Assembly: GCA_040387475.1 (NCBI GenBank)
Contig: JAZKDT010000011.1
Span: 45,718 to 109,717 of the forward strand
DNA from: UBA4416 sp040387475
Lineage (GTDB): Bacteria; Bacteroidota; Bacteroidia; B-17B0; Aurantibacillaceae
Direction of reading: 5' to 3'
Length of the DNA: 64,000 nucleotides
In this document: in pieces, positions 54,016 through 62,114 of the stretch
Layout: the number at the start of each line of letters is the position of its first letter
Numbering within the stretch: the first letter of the stretch is position 1
Program-made: the position numbers and the translations under genes
The notes under the pieces: model-generated
The model's database searches: none
Told to the model about the DNA's origin: nothing
What the model saw: the letters and a program-made list of their open reading frames with translations, nothing else

Positions 54016-55015
54016 TGTTTTCAATCAATTTAATCACGTCCTGTGTTTTTATATCTCTGATACATTGACACTCTCCGGTTTTTTTACAATCAAAACAATC
54101 TTTATCCAAAACCAGATAGTTGGCTTTTACGCCAATGGGCTGCCATCGTCCCGGATGAATAGGACGCATGGGTGCAAATAAGCCTATAGCTTTTTTGCCA
54201 AGTGCCGAAGCAATATGCAATGGACCTGTACTGGCTGCTATTAACGCGTCGCAGCGGTTAATGAATGCGATGAACTGCTGCAATGATAATTTTCCCGTTA
54301 TGTCAATAGCTTCAGGATGTTTTGCAATGAGTTCTTTTAGTAGCTCACCTTCCTGTTGTGTCCCGCTAATATATACGGTAAATTTTGTTTTATCTAATTC
54401 GCTGATGAGCTTCGAAAAATTAATTAATCCCCATTCGCGTGCACTCCCTTTTGATTTGGGATGAAGAATGATGTTGGTTTTAGAAGTGTCTATAAGCATT
54501 GAATACTGCTTTTCTAATTCAGGAATTTTAGTAAATCCATAAAACGACGCTAATTCCTCTAAGCTAAAATCCGTGGTTATATTGAATGGCGCTAATAATT
54601 TAGCATTTAGCTGCGCTTCATGCAAATCAGAATTTTTACGCGACAATCTAATTTTTATATTGCAAGTAAACCAATGCCAAAGCCTGTTTGTTGTACCGAT
54701 GCGATTTTTAACAGCTGCTTTTTTTGCTAATACAGCAATTTTTTTAACCGGAAATACATGAATGATGTGAGTGGCATTTAACTTTTTAAAAGCCTGAATT
54801 CGCTCTTGTTCCGATAGCTTTAAAATATTGTCGAAGCTTATAAATTCATCCACATAGTGTGATAATCCAATAACATCTTTCGTGTAATTTCTCCCTAAAA
54901 AAATAATCTTACTTTGAGGAAATGCTTGCTTGATGATACCTGCCATGGGTAATGTCAACACAACATCGCCAATACTATCAGTGCGGCTAATAATTATGAC
55001 AGGATTATTTTGCAA
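54008..55015 (-). CDS. family 9 glycosyltransferase (heptosyltransferase-like)
   Basis: 335 residues. The opening 'VIIISRTDSIGDVVLTLPMA' with the Asp-x-x-Gly-Asp motif, 'ILHPKSKGSAREWGLINFSK' and 'LIAASTGPLHIASALGKKAI' are typical of GT9 enzymes that add heptose to the LPS core. A Cys-rich tail 'DCFDCKKTGECQC' follows, also common in this group. The start is TTG. It overlaps the GT2 gene by 11 bases and the SDR gene by 8. Likely role: LPS core or related glycan assembly. Confidence 0.92.
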   Translation of the reverse strand: MQNNPVIIISRTDSIGDVVLTLPMAGIIKQAFPQSKIIFLGRNYTKDVIGLSHYVDEFISFDNILKLSEQERIQAFKKLNATHIIHVFPVKKIAVLAKKAAVKNRIGTTNRLWHWFTCNIKIRLSRKNSDLHEAQLNAKLLAPFNITTDFSLEELASFYGFTKIPELEKQYSMLIDTSKTNIILHPKSKGSAREWGLINFSKLISELDKTKFTVYISGTQQEGELLKELIAKHPEAIDITGKLSLQQFIAFINRCDALIAASTGPLHIASALGKKAIGLFAPMRPIHPGRWQPIGVKANYLVLDKDCFDCKKTGECQCIRDIKTQDVIKLIENNE

Positions 55016-55775
55016 GAGTATGTTGTTTATAAAGATCTCTTATTTTTTTGTATTTCAACCAGGTGGCATAGGCCGAGATCTTTGAAATACGATAGCCGGC
55101 CTGGCCATCTAAAAAACCAAGGTGTAATAAATAGTGATCAATAAATTTAGCAACGGGGTTAGCTATGAGTTTATAAAGTGGCGCTTTTTTGCCTGATTCT
55201 ACAAATGCTTTGGCTGAAATGTTGGTAAAGTACTCTACTTGTTTATAATGATCTTCAACGGTATAATAGCTGTAGTGTAAAATGTCTCCTTTAATATGTT
55301 TGGTATTTTGATCGCCATCGTTCAACTCATACTTGTCATGTGGATTAATGCCGGTCCATGACCCTTTTCTACTGTCCCATAAACGCATTTTAGTATCGGG
55401 GTACCAGTTGCAATGTTTTACCCAATGCCCGCAATAGTTTGTTAAGCGATTCATGTAATACCCGTCATGGGTCCAGTTTTGCTTCACCTCTAAGATTGAT
55501 TTTTTTAAAGTTTCATCCAATGCCTCATCGGAGTCTAACGATAAAATGTGAGGATAAGTAGCATACGTAATAGCTCTGTTTTTTTGCTGAATGTGACCGT
55601 CAAAAACATGTTGGTAAAACTTTACACCATAAGATTCACATATTTCTTTAGTTTTATCTTTGCTAAAAGAGTCGAGTACTACAATTTCATCTGCAATATC
55701 TTTTACAGATTCCAGGCAACGGGCAATGTTTTTTTCCTCGTTAAAAGCTATGATAACAACCGATATTTGTGGCAC
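55005..55775 (-). CDS. family 2 glycosyltransferase (WaaE/KdtX-like)
   Basis: 256 residues. GT-A fold with 'ISVVIIAFNEEKNIARCLES' at the N-terminus, the nucleotide-binding 'VVLDSFSKDKTKEIC', and the metal-binding 'LSLDSDEALDE'. The middle part 'YYMNRLTNYCGHWVKHCNWY' resembles the WaaE/KdtX core-LPS glucosyltransferases. The start is GTG 55775, inside an inverted repeat shared with the divergent gene. First of a three-gene minus-strand operon with GT9 and SDR. Confidence 0.92.
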   Translation of the reverse strand: MPQISVVIIAFNEEKNIARCLESVKDIADEIVVLDSFSKDKTKEICESYGVKFYQHVFDGHIQQKNRAITYATYPHILSLDSDEALDETLKKSILEVKQNWTHDGYYMNRLTNYCGHWVKHCNWYPDTKMRLWDSRKGSWTGINPHDKYELNDGDQNTKHIKGDILHYSYYTVEDHYKQVEYFTNISAKAFVESGKKAPLYKLIANPVAKFIDHYLLHLGFLDGQAGYRISKISAYATWLKYKKIRDLYKQHTLAK

Positions 55776-55835
55776 GACGTAAATTTAAGATTTAGTTCGT
55801 TTGTTTCCATACAAATCTTAAATTTGTTTGTCGTG
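55773..55835. promoter_or_regulatory. inverted repeat joining two divergent start regions
   Basis: Perfect 13-base arms AAATTTAAGATTT (55781-55793) and AAATCTTAAATTT (55813-55825), 19 bases apart, and outer 5-base arms CACGA (55773-55777) and TCGTG (55831-55835). The GTG start codons of the GT2 gene and of the divergent GT-C/TPR gene lie in the outer arms. Each arm holds a -7-like box: TAAATTTG on the plus strand, TAAATTTA on the minus strand. It looks like a mirror-image divergent promoter or operator. Confidence 0.65.
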
Positions 55836-57668
55836 AAACTAACGGATCTAAAAGCCCCATCTAAATCATTTGTCTTATATGCACTTTTGCTAAGCGCGTT
55901 AGCATTGATTGTGTATTTTAAATTATTCTCTGCTAATTTTATTAGCTGGGATGATAGCGACGTGGTGCTGAAAAATAAGGATGTGCATCACTTTGATCTC
56001 AGGGCTTTTTTTACCAGTTACTATGTCGGAAATTACGCGCCAATTAGTATGATCGGCTTTGCGATCGACTGGTTTATCTTTCACGGTAACCCGGCCGGAC
56101 ATCATGCTATGAGTTTGTTGTTTCATATAGTGAATGGTTTTCTGGTTTATTATGTATGCTGTCTTTTATTAAAAGATAAATGGAAAGCGTTAGTTTGCGC
56201 CATCATTTTTTGTTTTCATCCTCTACAAGTTGAAACAGTGGCTTGGGTATCTGCAAAAAACAATTTGGTGTACAGTCTTTTTTTGTTACTTGGATTAATT
56301 TCCTATTCTAAATTTATTTTAAAACAAGCAAATAGATATTATGTTTTTACTCTGCTGTTTTTTATTGTTTCAGTATTAAGTAAGCCATCGGCTATTTGTT
56401 TTCCCCTGGTATTAATGTTATTGGATTATTTATTGAAGACACAGCTTAACGTTAAAACGCTCGCTCTTAATAAAATTCCATTTTTCATTATAGCAGTTGT
56501 GCTGGGTATCGCAACAATTTACACACGTACTGAAGACAAGTTCATTAATCAAAACCATGCCTATGCAATTCATGAGCGTATTGGCTACGCGGGTTATGCG
56601 ATCCTCCAGTATATTTATAAATTTTTGATACCGGTTAATTTATCGGTTATATATCCTTATCCGCAAAACAAAATACTGAGTCTTACGCTTGGATACGGCG
56701 GCATTTTGTTATTTGTAGTTGGCTGTTATAAATTATACACATCAAAACACAAAACAGCGCTGTATGGATTGCTATTTTTTATTACAAACCTTTTACTGGT
56801 GTTACAGTTTTTGCCTTTTGGTGAAGTGTTAACTGCCGATCGATATATGTATTTGCCAATTATTGGTTTGGCGATGGCTGCGGTTTATTTCATCCCGGGT
56901 AAGGAAACATTTTTAAAAACTACGTCAATCGTGCTTATTTTGGTTCTTGGAATCATCACCTGTATGCGTGTTTCCGTTTGGAAGGACAGTATTTCGCTGT
57001 ATACCGATATCATAAAAAAATACCCTCATTCGTTTGTCGCTTTAAATAGTTTAGGGGCCGAGTATATGCTCAATAAAAATTATGATCTGTCATTGCGATA
57101 TCTTAATGCTGCCATTAATGAGAATACTGAATATTACAAGGGGTATTATAACAGGGGTTTATTGTTTGCGCAAACCGAGCGTATGCAAGATGCCTTGAAG
57201 GATTTTGACAAAGCCATTGCTTTAAAACAATACGGTAAAGCTTATATAGCAAGAGCAAATGTATTTTACACTATTAAAGATTTCCCCAAAGCGATCAATG
57301 ATGCTCAAACTATATTAAAGACAGAACCCAATAATATAAAAGCAAATTACGTGCTTGCTAATTGTTATGATGATTTGAATGAGCTAGACAAGGCCATTGT
57401 TTATTATAATAGAACGATAGAGGCTGCTTCCGATAACCCCTTATTTTATTTAAGAAGGGCTGTTGTGTATGGTAAAATGCAGCAATTTCAGCTCTGTGTT
57501 CAGGATCTTGATAGGTGCACATCCATTGATCCTAATTATGGAGAAGCTTATTACTGGAAAGGAGTTGTTAAAGTTAATATGAAACAAAATCCATGTGTTG
57601 ATCTAAAAAAAGCTGTAGAACTCGGTTTTGTAGCCGCTCAACAACCATTGGCTGTTTATTGCCGCTAA
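55833..57668 (+). CDS. GT-C-like membrane protein with C-terminal TPR repeats
   Basis: 611 residues. About eleven membrane helices (residues ~10-390) with 'NFISWDDSDVVLKN' in the first periplasmic loop, which has the Asp-Asp of GT-C glycosyltransferases, and 'FCFHPLQVETVAWVSAKNN', a motif shared with TMTC-type mannosyltransferases. A TPR region follows (about 420-600), for example 'YYNRGLLFAQTERMQDALKD'. It probably transfers a sugar from a lipid carrier to protein or glycan outside the inner membrane; target unknown. The start GTG 55833 is chosen from the inverted repeat and because earlier codons would run antisense through the GT2 gene. Confidence 0.82.
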   Translation: MKLTDLKAPSKSFVLYALLLSALALIVYFKLFSANFISWDDSDVVLKNKDVHHFDLRAFFTSYYVGNYAPISMIGFAIDWFIFHGNPAGHHAMSLLFHIVNGFLVYYVCCLLLKDKWKALVCAIIFCFHPLQVETVAWVSAKNNLVYSLFLLLGLISYSKFILKQANRYYVFTLLFFIVSVLSKPSAICFPLVLMLLDYLLKTQLNVKTLALNKIPFFIIAVVLGIATIYTRTEDKFINQNHAYAIHERIGYAGYAILQYIYKFLIPVNLSVIYPYPQNKILSLTLGYGGILLFVVGCYKLYTSKHKTALYGLLFFITNLLLVLQFLPFGEVLTADRYMYLPIIGLAMAAVYFIPGKETFLKTTSIVLILVLGIITCMRVSVWKDSISLYTDIIKKYPHSFVALNSLGAEYMLNKNYDLSLRYLNAAINENTEYYKGYYNRGLLFAQTERMQDALKDFDKAIALKQYGKAYIARANVFYTIKDFPKAINDAQTILKTEPNNIKANYVLANCYDDLNELDKAIVYYNRTIEAASDNPLFYLRRAVVYGKMQQFQLCVQDLDRCTSIDPNYGEAYYWKGVVKVNMKQNPCVDLKKAVELGFVAAQQPLAVYCR

Positions 57669-57670
57669 AA

Positions 57671-57823
57671 TTATTTCTTTTTACCGGGACATTTTTTGCA
57701 ACGATCTCCTTTTTTAAATTCTTTACAGCAGTCTTTCTTTTTTTTGAAGCAATCAATAAAAGGAAGCAAGGGACAGTTAAAGTTTAACTGCATGCTTTTT
57801 TCATATTTAAAATCGTCGTTCAC
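57671..57823 (-). CDS. 50-residue cysteine- and lysine-rich small protein
   Basis: A short open frame antisense to nothing, directly after the GT-C gene. From GTG 57823 it encodes 50 residues with six cysteines (17, 25, 32, 33, 42, 45) and a C-terminal 'DCCKEFKKGDRCKKCPGKKK' that looks like a compact metal- or disulfide-bound knot. An in-frame stop (TGA) lies just two codons upstream of the GTG; ATG 57793 would give 40 residues. A -7-like CAAATTTG lies 5 bases before the GTG. Regular Cys spacing and strong Lys bias argue that it is real. No family recognised with certainty. Confidence 0.6.
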   Translation of the reverse strand: MNDDFKYEKSMQLNFNCPLLPFIDCFKKKKDCCKEFKKGDRCKKCPGKKK

Positions 57824-57945
57824 TGATCAAATTTGTCGAATTTTGAAAACAGGAGCAATACCTCAAAAATGGTATGATCTTGTAATAATTGTATTTATTT
57901 AGCAATCTTATTCGATGATTTTTTGTTTACTTTGTAGCCATAAAC

Positions 57946-59022
57946 GTGAATATACAAGCCTTAAATACCTGGATCACCAAAGATAATGAGCCGCTGATCA
58001 TTGCGGGCCCGTGCGGTGCCGAAACCGAAGAACAGGTTTTGCAAACCGCAAAAGAACTATCGGACGTTGAACGCATCAGATTATTCAGGGCCGGGATCTG
58101 GAAACCACGCACACGTCCAAATTCCTTTGAAGGAGTAGGGGAGCCGGGCTTGATATGGCTGAAACAAGTTCAAAAACAATTCGGATTAAAAACAGCCGTT
58201 GAAGTGGCTAATGCGCAACATACAGAGTTGGCATTAAAGCATGGTGTAGATGTATTGTGGATTGGCGCCCGAACAACCGGTAATCCTTTTAGTGTACAGG
58301 AAATTGCTGATGTTTTAAAAGGAGTGGATATTCCTGTCTTTATTAAAAACCCTATTCATGCGGATCTGCAGCTATGGCTGGGGGCGATAGAGCGATTATC
58401 CAATTCAGGAATCACAAAGTTGGCAGGCATTCATCGCGGATTTCATTACTCCGGTAAAACAAAATATCGTAATAAGCCTTTATGGGAAATAGCAATTGAA
58501 TTACGCACTTTATTGCCGGAGCTGCCTATTATCTGCGATCCTAGTCATATTAGCGGCAACAGGGAATTGATACCACAGGTTTCTCAAAAGGCACTGGATC
58601 TTGGAATGAACGGTTTAATGATCGAATCTCATATTAATCCTGCCGTTGCGCTAAGTGATGCGCAGCAACAATTAACACCTTCTGCTTTAAAAGACTTATT
58701 GAAAAATTTGGTGTATCGTCAATCTTCCCAGGGTCCCGAACACCTGGATCAGCTGGGTGAATTCAGAAATATGATGGACGAGGTGGATGATGAACTGATC
58801 AATGTATTGAAAAAACGGATGAACATTATTGAGCAGATAGGTCAGTATAAAAAGGAACATCACATTACTATTTTTCAATTGGAACGCTGGCAGGAAATTT
58901 TAAGAACTCGTCCGCAATGGGCCGAAAAATTAGGTATTCCCAGATCTTATACCGAAAAACTTTGTCAATTGTTACATGAAGAATCTATTCGTATTCAAAC
59001 GGAAGTTATGAATAAAAAGTGA
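57946..59022 (+). CDS. bifunctional DAHP synthase / chorismate mutase (type II)
   Basis: 358 residues. N-terminal part (~1-260): a type I beta DAHP synthase, which joins phosphoenolpyruvate and erythrose 4-phosphate in the first step of the shikimate pathway. Seen: 'PLIIAGPCGAETEEQVL', 'FRAGIWKPRTRPNSFEGVG', 'PVFIKNPIHADLQLW' and 'ICDPSHISGNRELIP'. C-terminal part (~270-358): an AroQ-type chorismate mutase with 'FRNMMDEVDDELINVLKKRM'. The fusion is usual in Bacteroidota and lets chorismate or prephenate-pathway control act on the first step. The start is GTG 57946. Its stop is one base from that of a convergent gene. Confidence 0.96.
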   Translation: MNIQALNTWITKDNEPLIIAGPCGAETEEQVLQTAKELSDVERIRLFRAGIWKPRTRPNSFEGVGEPGLIWLKQVQKQFGLKTAVEVANAQHTELALKHGVDVLWIGARTTGNPFSVQEIADVLKGVDIPVFIKNPIHADLQLWLGAIERLSNSGITKLAGIHRGFHYSGKTKYRNKPLWEIAIELRTLLPELPIICDPSHISGNRELIPQVSQKALDLGMNGLMIESHINPAVALSDAQQQLTPSALKDLLKNLVYRQSSQGPEHLDQLGEFRNMMDEVDDELINVLKKRMNIIEQIGQYKKEHHITIFQLERWQEILRTRPQWAEKLGIPRSYTEKLCQLLHEESIRIQTEVMNKK

Positions 59023-59023
59023 T

Positions 59024-59728
59024 TTAGTCGTCTCTTCTGTTTCCCATAAATCTCCAGATATAGTAAGCCAATGTGGCAATTGAAGCTAAAGCAGATACAA
59101 AGTAAGTATAAGCAGCCCATTTCAAAGCATCTGTTGCATCAGCGTGTTCTTGTCCCCTTGTAATCCGGGCCTGGTCAAGCCAGGCTAATGCTCTTTTACT
59201 GGCATCAACCTCAACAGGTAAAGTAATGATACTAAACAGTGTTATGATGCTTTGCAGTACGATGAAAATAAGTAGCATGCTGTTGGTTAAAGAAGGTATT
59301 GAAAAAGCGACGATCGCCAGGCCAAAAGTCAAAAAATTCATGATCGTAGAACTTAGTTGAACAGCCGGCACTAATTTACTTCTTAACGTTAGCCACTGAT
59401 AAGCAGTTGCGTGTTGTACGGCGTGTCCACATTCGTGTGCAGCAACCGCAGCAGCGGCTACATGCCTACCATGATAAACATCTGTACTTAAGTTGACGGT
59501 TTTGTCGGATGGATTATAATGATCGGTTAGCTGTCCTTCTACGGAAATGACGTTTACGTCGTAAATACCGTTGTCTCGTAACATTTTTTGAGCGATATCT
59601 TTTCCGGATAATCCACTGCTTAATGCTTCCTGTGAATATGTGACGAATTTATTTTTTAATCGGCTGCTAATAAGCATGCCAATTCCTAAAAAAATAACGC
59701 TGATAATTAATAAAATTGGATCAAACAT
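59024..59728 (-). CDS. membrane zinc metallopeptidase (YugP family)
   Basis: 234 residues. N-terminal membrane helix, then 'VAAAAVAAHECGHAVQHATA' with H98-E99-x-x-H102, and two or three further membrane helices (~120-175) plus one near the C-terminus. This is the neutral zinc metallopeptidase family of YugP. 'TVNLSTDVYHGRHVAAAAV' upstream of the zinc site is also typical. Substrate unknown. A consensus promoter lies inside the 3' end of the upstream GNAT gene. Confidence 0.92.
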   Translation of the reverse strand: MFDPILLIISVIFLGIGMLISSRLKNKFVTYSQEALSSGLSGKDIAQKMLRDNGIYDVNVISVEGQLTDHYNPSDKTVNLSTDVYHGRHVAAAAVAAHECGHAVQHATAYQWLTLRSKLVPAVQLSSTIMNFLTFGLAIVAFSIPSLTNSMLLIFIVLQSIITLFSIITLPVEVDASKRALAWLDQARITRGQEHADATDALKWAAYTYFVSALASIATLAYYIWRFMGNRRDD

Positions 59729-59807
59729 GATAATTGCTTTTTAAACCATTCTTATTCAATTTAAATACCAAAAAGTTAAGTATGCCATATTATCCAAAAA
59801 TGTATGA

Positions 59808-59836
59808 CAAAAGTAGTATCAAATACGTTTCCCCAA
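59808..59836 (-). promoter_or_regulatory. promoter of the YugP-like peptidase, inside the end of the GNAT gene
   Basis: On the minus strand: TTG (59836 to 59834), 18 bases, then TACTTTTG (59815 to 59808), which matches TAnnTTTG exactly. The -33 part lies within the last codons of the GNAT gene (stop at 59819). It gives a leader of about 75 bases. Confidence 0.6.
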
Positions 59837-60313
59837 TATGATCAGGCCCCTTTCGGCATCACCCATATCGGCTATTTTAGGCAGGTGTGCCCATTTTTCG
59901 AAGCCCATCGTATAAAATAATTTAAGGCTTGGTTCATTGTGATCGAAGATAAACCCTAGCAGGGTTGTAATGTTTAATTCAGTACAGGACGCCATTGCTT
60001 TGTGTAAGCAAATTTTCCCGAGTCCTTTCCCTCGCGCAGTTTCTTCTAAATAAATACTTACCTCTACTGTACGATCATAAGCCGGTCGGCCATAAAATGA
60101 GTTAAAACTCATCCAGCCGGCATAAGTTCCATCAACCAGTATAATCCATAAGGGCCTGCGGCTCGAAGAGTGCGCATCAAACCAGGTTTGTTTGCTTTCA
60201 ACGGTAACAGGTTCTAAATCGGCTGTTACTAAACGCGAAGCAACTGTTGAGTTATAAGTTGCAACGATTTTTTCCAGATCAGCTTGTTGAGCAGGTGTAA
60301 AATCTATTTTCAT
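59819..60313 (-). CDS. GNAT-family N-acetyltransferase
   Basis: 164 residues. The acetyl-CoA-binding motif is 'EETARGKGLGKICLHKA' (Arg-x-x-Gly-x-Gly type), preceded by the strand 'VEVSIYLE', and 'NEPSLKLFYTMGFEKW' near the end. It resembles phosphinothricin-acetyltransferase-like enzymes (with 'SFYGRPAYDRTVEVS'), a broad group whose real substrates are mostly unknown. It lies 10 bases after the alpha/beta hydrolase gene, in the same operon. Confidence 0.93.
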   Translation of the reverse strand: MKIDFTPAQQADLEKIVATYNSTVASRLVTADLEPVTVESKQTWFDAHSSSRRPLWIILVDGTYAGWMSFNSFYGRPAYDRTVEVSIYLEETARGKGLGKICLHKAMASCTELNITTLLGFIFDHNEPSLKLFYTMGFEKWAHLPKIADMGDAERGLIILGKRI

Positions 60314-60323
60314 GTGAGTATTA

Positions 60324-61121
60324 TTATTTAAAGCAAATTCTTAAAAACTTCTTTAAGGCTGCATTACTTTGCCGCGGGCTTTCCAGGAAGCCCATATGCC
60401 CGTCGTGCTCCAAAAATAAAATATGTTTATCTTTTATGAGTTCCGATTGTTCAAGTAGTTGTTGATAGGGCAGTACATTGTCCAGTTCACCAATTACCAT
60501 CATAATGGGATAATGCGCCATTCCCAATATAATGTCTCGATTGGGGCGATCTTTCATACCTTCCAGCGATGCGATGATGGATTGCTTGGAAGTTTTGGCG
60601 GCTACTTTTTGAGCAAATGCAATTTCTTCTTTCAGGTATTTGGCATTTTTTGCGGCAAATAAATTTTTTACTACCTCCGTTGTATATATGGTGTGGTTTG
60701 ATTTAACCACCCTGATCGAACGTGTTCGATCCCGTTTCTTTTCCTCGGAGTCTGCAAACGCCGTTGAATGGTATAAGCACAATCCTCGTAAATTATCCGG
60801 AAACAAGTCAGCAAACGCCAGCGCTGCATATCCACCCATGCTATGCCCAATGATCACGTATCTTTTTAAACGCAAACTATCCATAACGACCTTTACGCAT
60901 TTTGCAATAAGTTCAGAAGTATGCACATATCCAAAACAGTCTGTTTCGCCATGCCCGGGAAGATCAATTGCGATTACCCTGAAAGATTTTGAGAGAGACT
61001 CAACCGTGCTCCCCCAGATGAGGTGTGATCCTAAAAAACCATGCAATAATACAACCGTTCTGCCTTTTCCGGTATCCGAAAAAGTAACAGTTCCTTTTTT
61101 AAAGTGGGTTGTTTTAAGCAT
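60324..61121 (-). CDS. alpha/beta-fold hydrolase
   Basis: 265 residues. The oxyanion region is 'VVLLHGFLGSHLIW', the nucleophile elbow is 'IGHSMGGYAAL' with S94, and the catalytic His is probably in 'EHDGHMGFLE'. Asp is likely in 'VIGELDNVLP'. ATG 61121 is chosen: it lies 1 base after the stop of the J-domain gene. A TTG 15 bases upstream would overlap that gene. Reaction and substrate unknown. Confidence 0.93.
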   Translation of the reverse strand: MLKTTHFKKGTVTFSDTGKGRTVVLLHGFLGSHLIWGSTVESLSKSFRVIAIDLPGHGETDCFGYVHTSELIAKCVKVVMDSLRLKRYVIIGHSMGGYAALAFADLFPDNLRGLCLYHSTAFADSEEKKRDRTRSIRVVKSNHTIYTTEVVKNLFAAKNAKYLKEEIAFAQKVAAKTSKQSIIASLEGMKDRPNRDIILGMAHYPIMMVIGELDNVLPYQQLLEQSELIKDKHILFLEHDGHMGFLESPRQSNAALKKFLRICFK

Positions 61122-61122
61122 G

Positions 61123-62070
61123 TTATTTTTTTTCAAAAAACAAGTTATCTGTACTAATGTATTGTTTGTTTTTTGATTGCGGATCGATAACGCTCAATAG
61201 ATTGATGTTTTCAGAATTCTCGCTTGCATCAAACAGTGTGGGTTGTTGTTGCCAGTTTTGATATTGTACAATGCTGTCAAACCCGCCGGAAATTTTATTA
61301 TCCAGGAGCACTTTATTGTTGTTCCAGTTCTTACCTATCATACACTTCCAATACACGCCATTTTGCGGAAGTTTTGAAAATTCGATGGAATAAGACGCCT
61401 GTAAATAAGAATGCTGCAGATAGCTGTTTGTTTCTTTGTTAAACACAACAATGACTGCATCATAACTGGTAGAGTTGTTTATTTTTAAATAATTTTTAGT
61501 ATCAAAGGTTTTAATACCTCCAAAATAGCCACTGTAAGGTCTGTCGCCATTCACTAATTTAATGATGGAGCTTTTAGTTTCGTTCGTTGGCCTGGTTGGC
61601 TTTCGCTCAAGAAGTTCGGTTTGAGGTTCTGAGCTAAATATTGAGATGATGAGCATCAATAAACCTACAGCAATAGGTGTAGCAAATAAAATGTATTTAT
61701 AATCGCTGTAATTGGTTTTTTGTGACTCTGGGCTTACCGCTTGTTTCTTGGCTTGGTAATGTTTTTTATAGTATTCACGACGCTTAAGATCTTCATCCGT
61801 AAATGTCCATTCTTTCTGTTTCTTTCCAGCTGGACGATGCGGTTTGGTTTGTGCCGTAATAGTAAAGTTGGAATGATCGTAACGTTTGCGTGTATGTGGG
61901 TTACTAAGCGTATTATACGCTCTTAGAATGTTCTCAAAGAGATGCTTGGCGTTAGGATCATTGGGATTTTTATCAGGATGATAAATTTTTGCCAGTCGTC
62001 TAAACGCAGTTTTTATTTCAATTTCAGTAGCGGTTTTTTGTAACCCTAATATTGAATAATAATCTGCCAT
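61123..62070 (-). CDS. membrane J-domain protein
   Basis: 315 residues. A J domain (~3-66) with the HPD motif at 31-33 ('KIYHPDKNPNDPNAKHLF') recruits and stimulates a DnaK-type chaperone. A Lys-rich linker follows, then a membrane helix (~130-150, 'FATPIAVGLLMLIISIF') and an extracytoplasmic C-terminal domain (~165-315) that I do not recognise. This is a J-domain anchored in the membrane, with the J part in the cytoplasm. It is the first gene of an operon with the hydrolase and GNAT. Confidence 0.9.
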   Translation of the reverse strand: MADYYSILGLQKTATEIEIKTAFRRLAKIYHPDKNPNDPNAKHLFENILRAYNTLSNPHTRKRYDHSNFTITAQTKPHRPAGKKQKEWTFTDEDLKRREYYKKHYQAKKQAVSPESQKTNYSDYKYILFATPIAVGLLMLIISIFSSEPQTELLERKPTRPTNETKSSIIKLVNGDRPYSGYFGGIKTFDTKNYLKINNSTSYDAVIVVFNKETNSYLQHSYLQASYSIEFSKLPQNGVYWKCMIGKNWNNNKVLLDNKISGGFDSIVQYQNWQQQPTLFDASENSENINLLSVIDPQSKNKQYISTDNLFFEKK

Positions 62071-62114
62071 TAAAAATTAAAACTGTCTTTCAAATTATCG
62101 AAAAACCCGAAATG

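Noticed and set aside
55548..55832. Extended start of the GT-C/TPR gene, 95 codons upstream of GTG 55833.
   Set aside because: This stretch lies antisense to the GT2 gene and has no transmembrane or family similarity; the inverted repeat and -7 box put the start at 55833.
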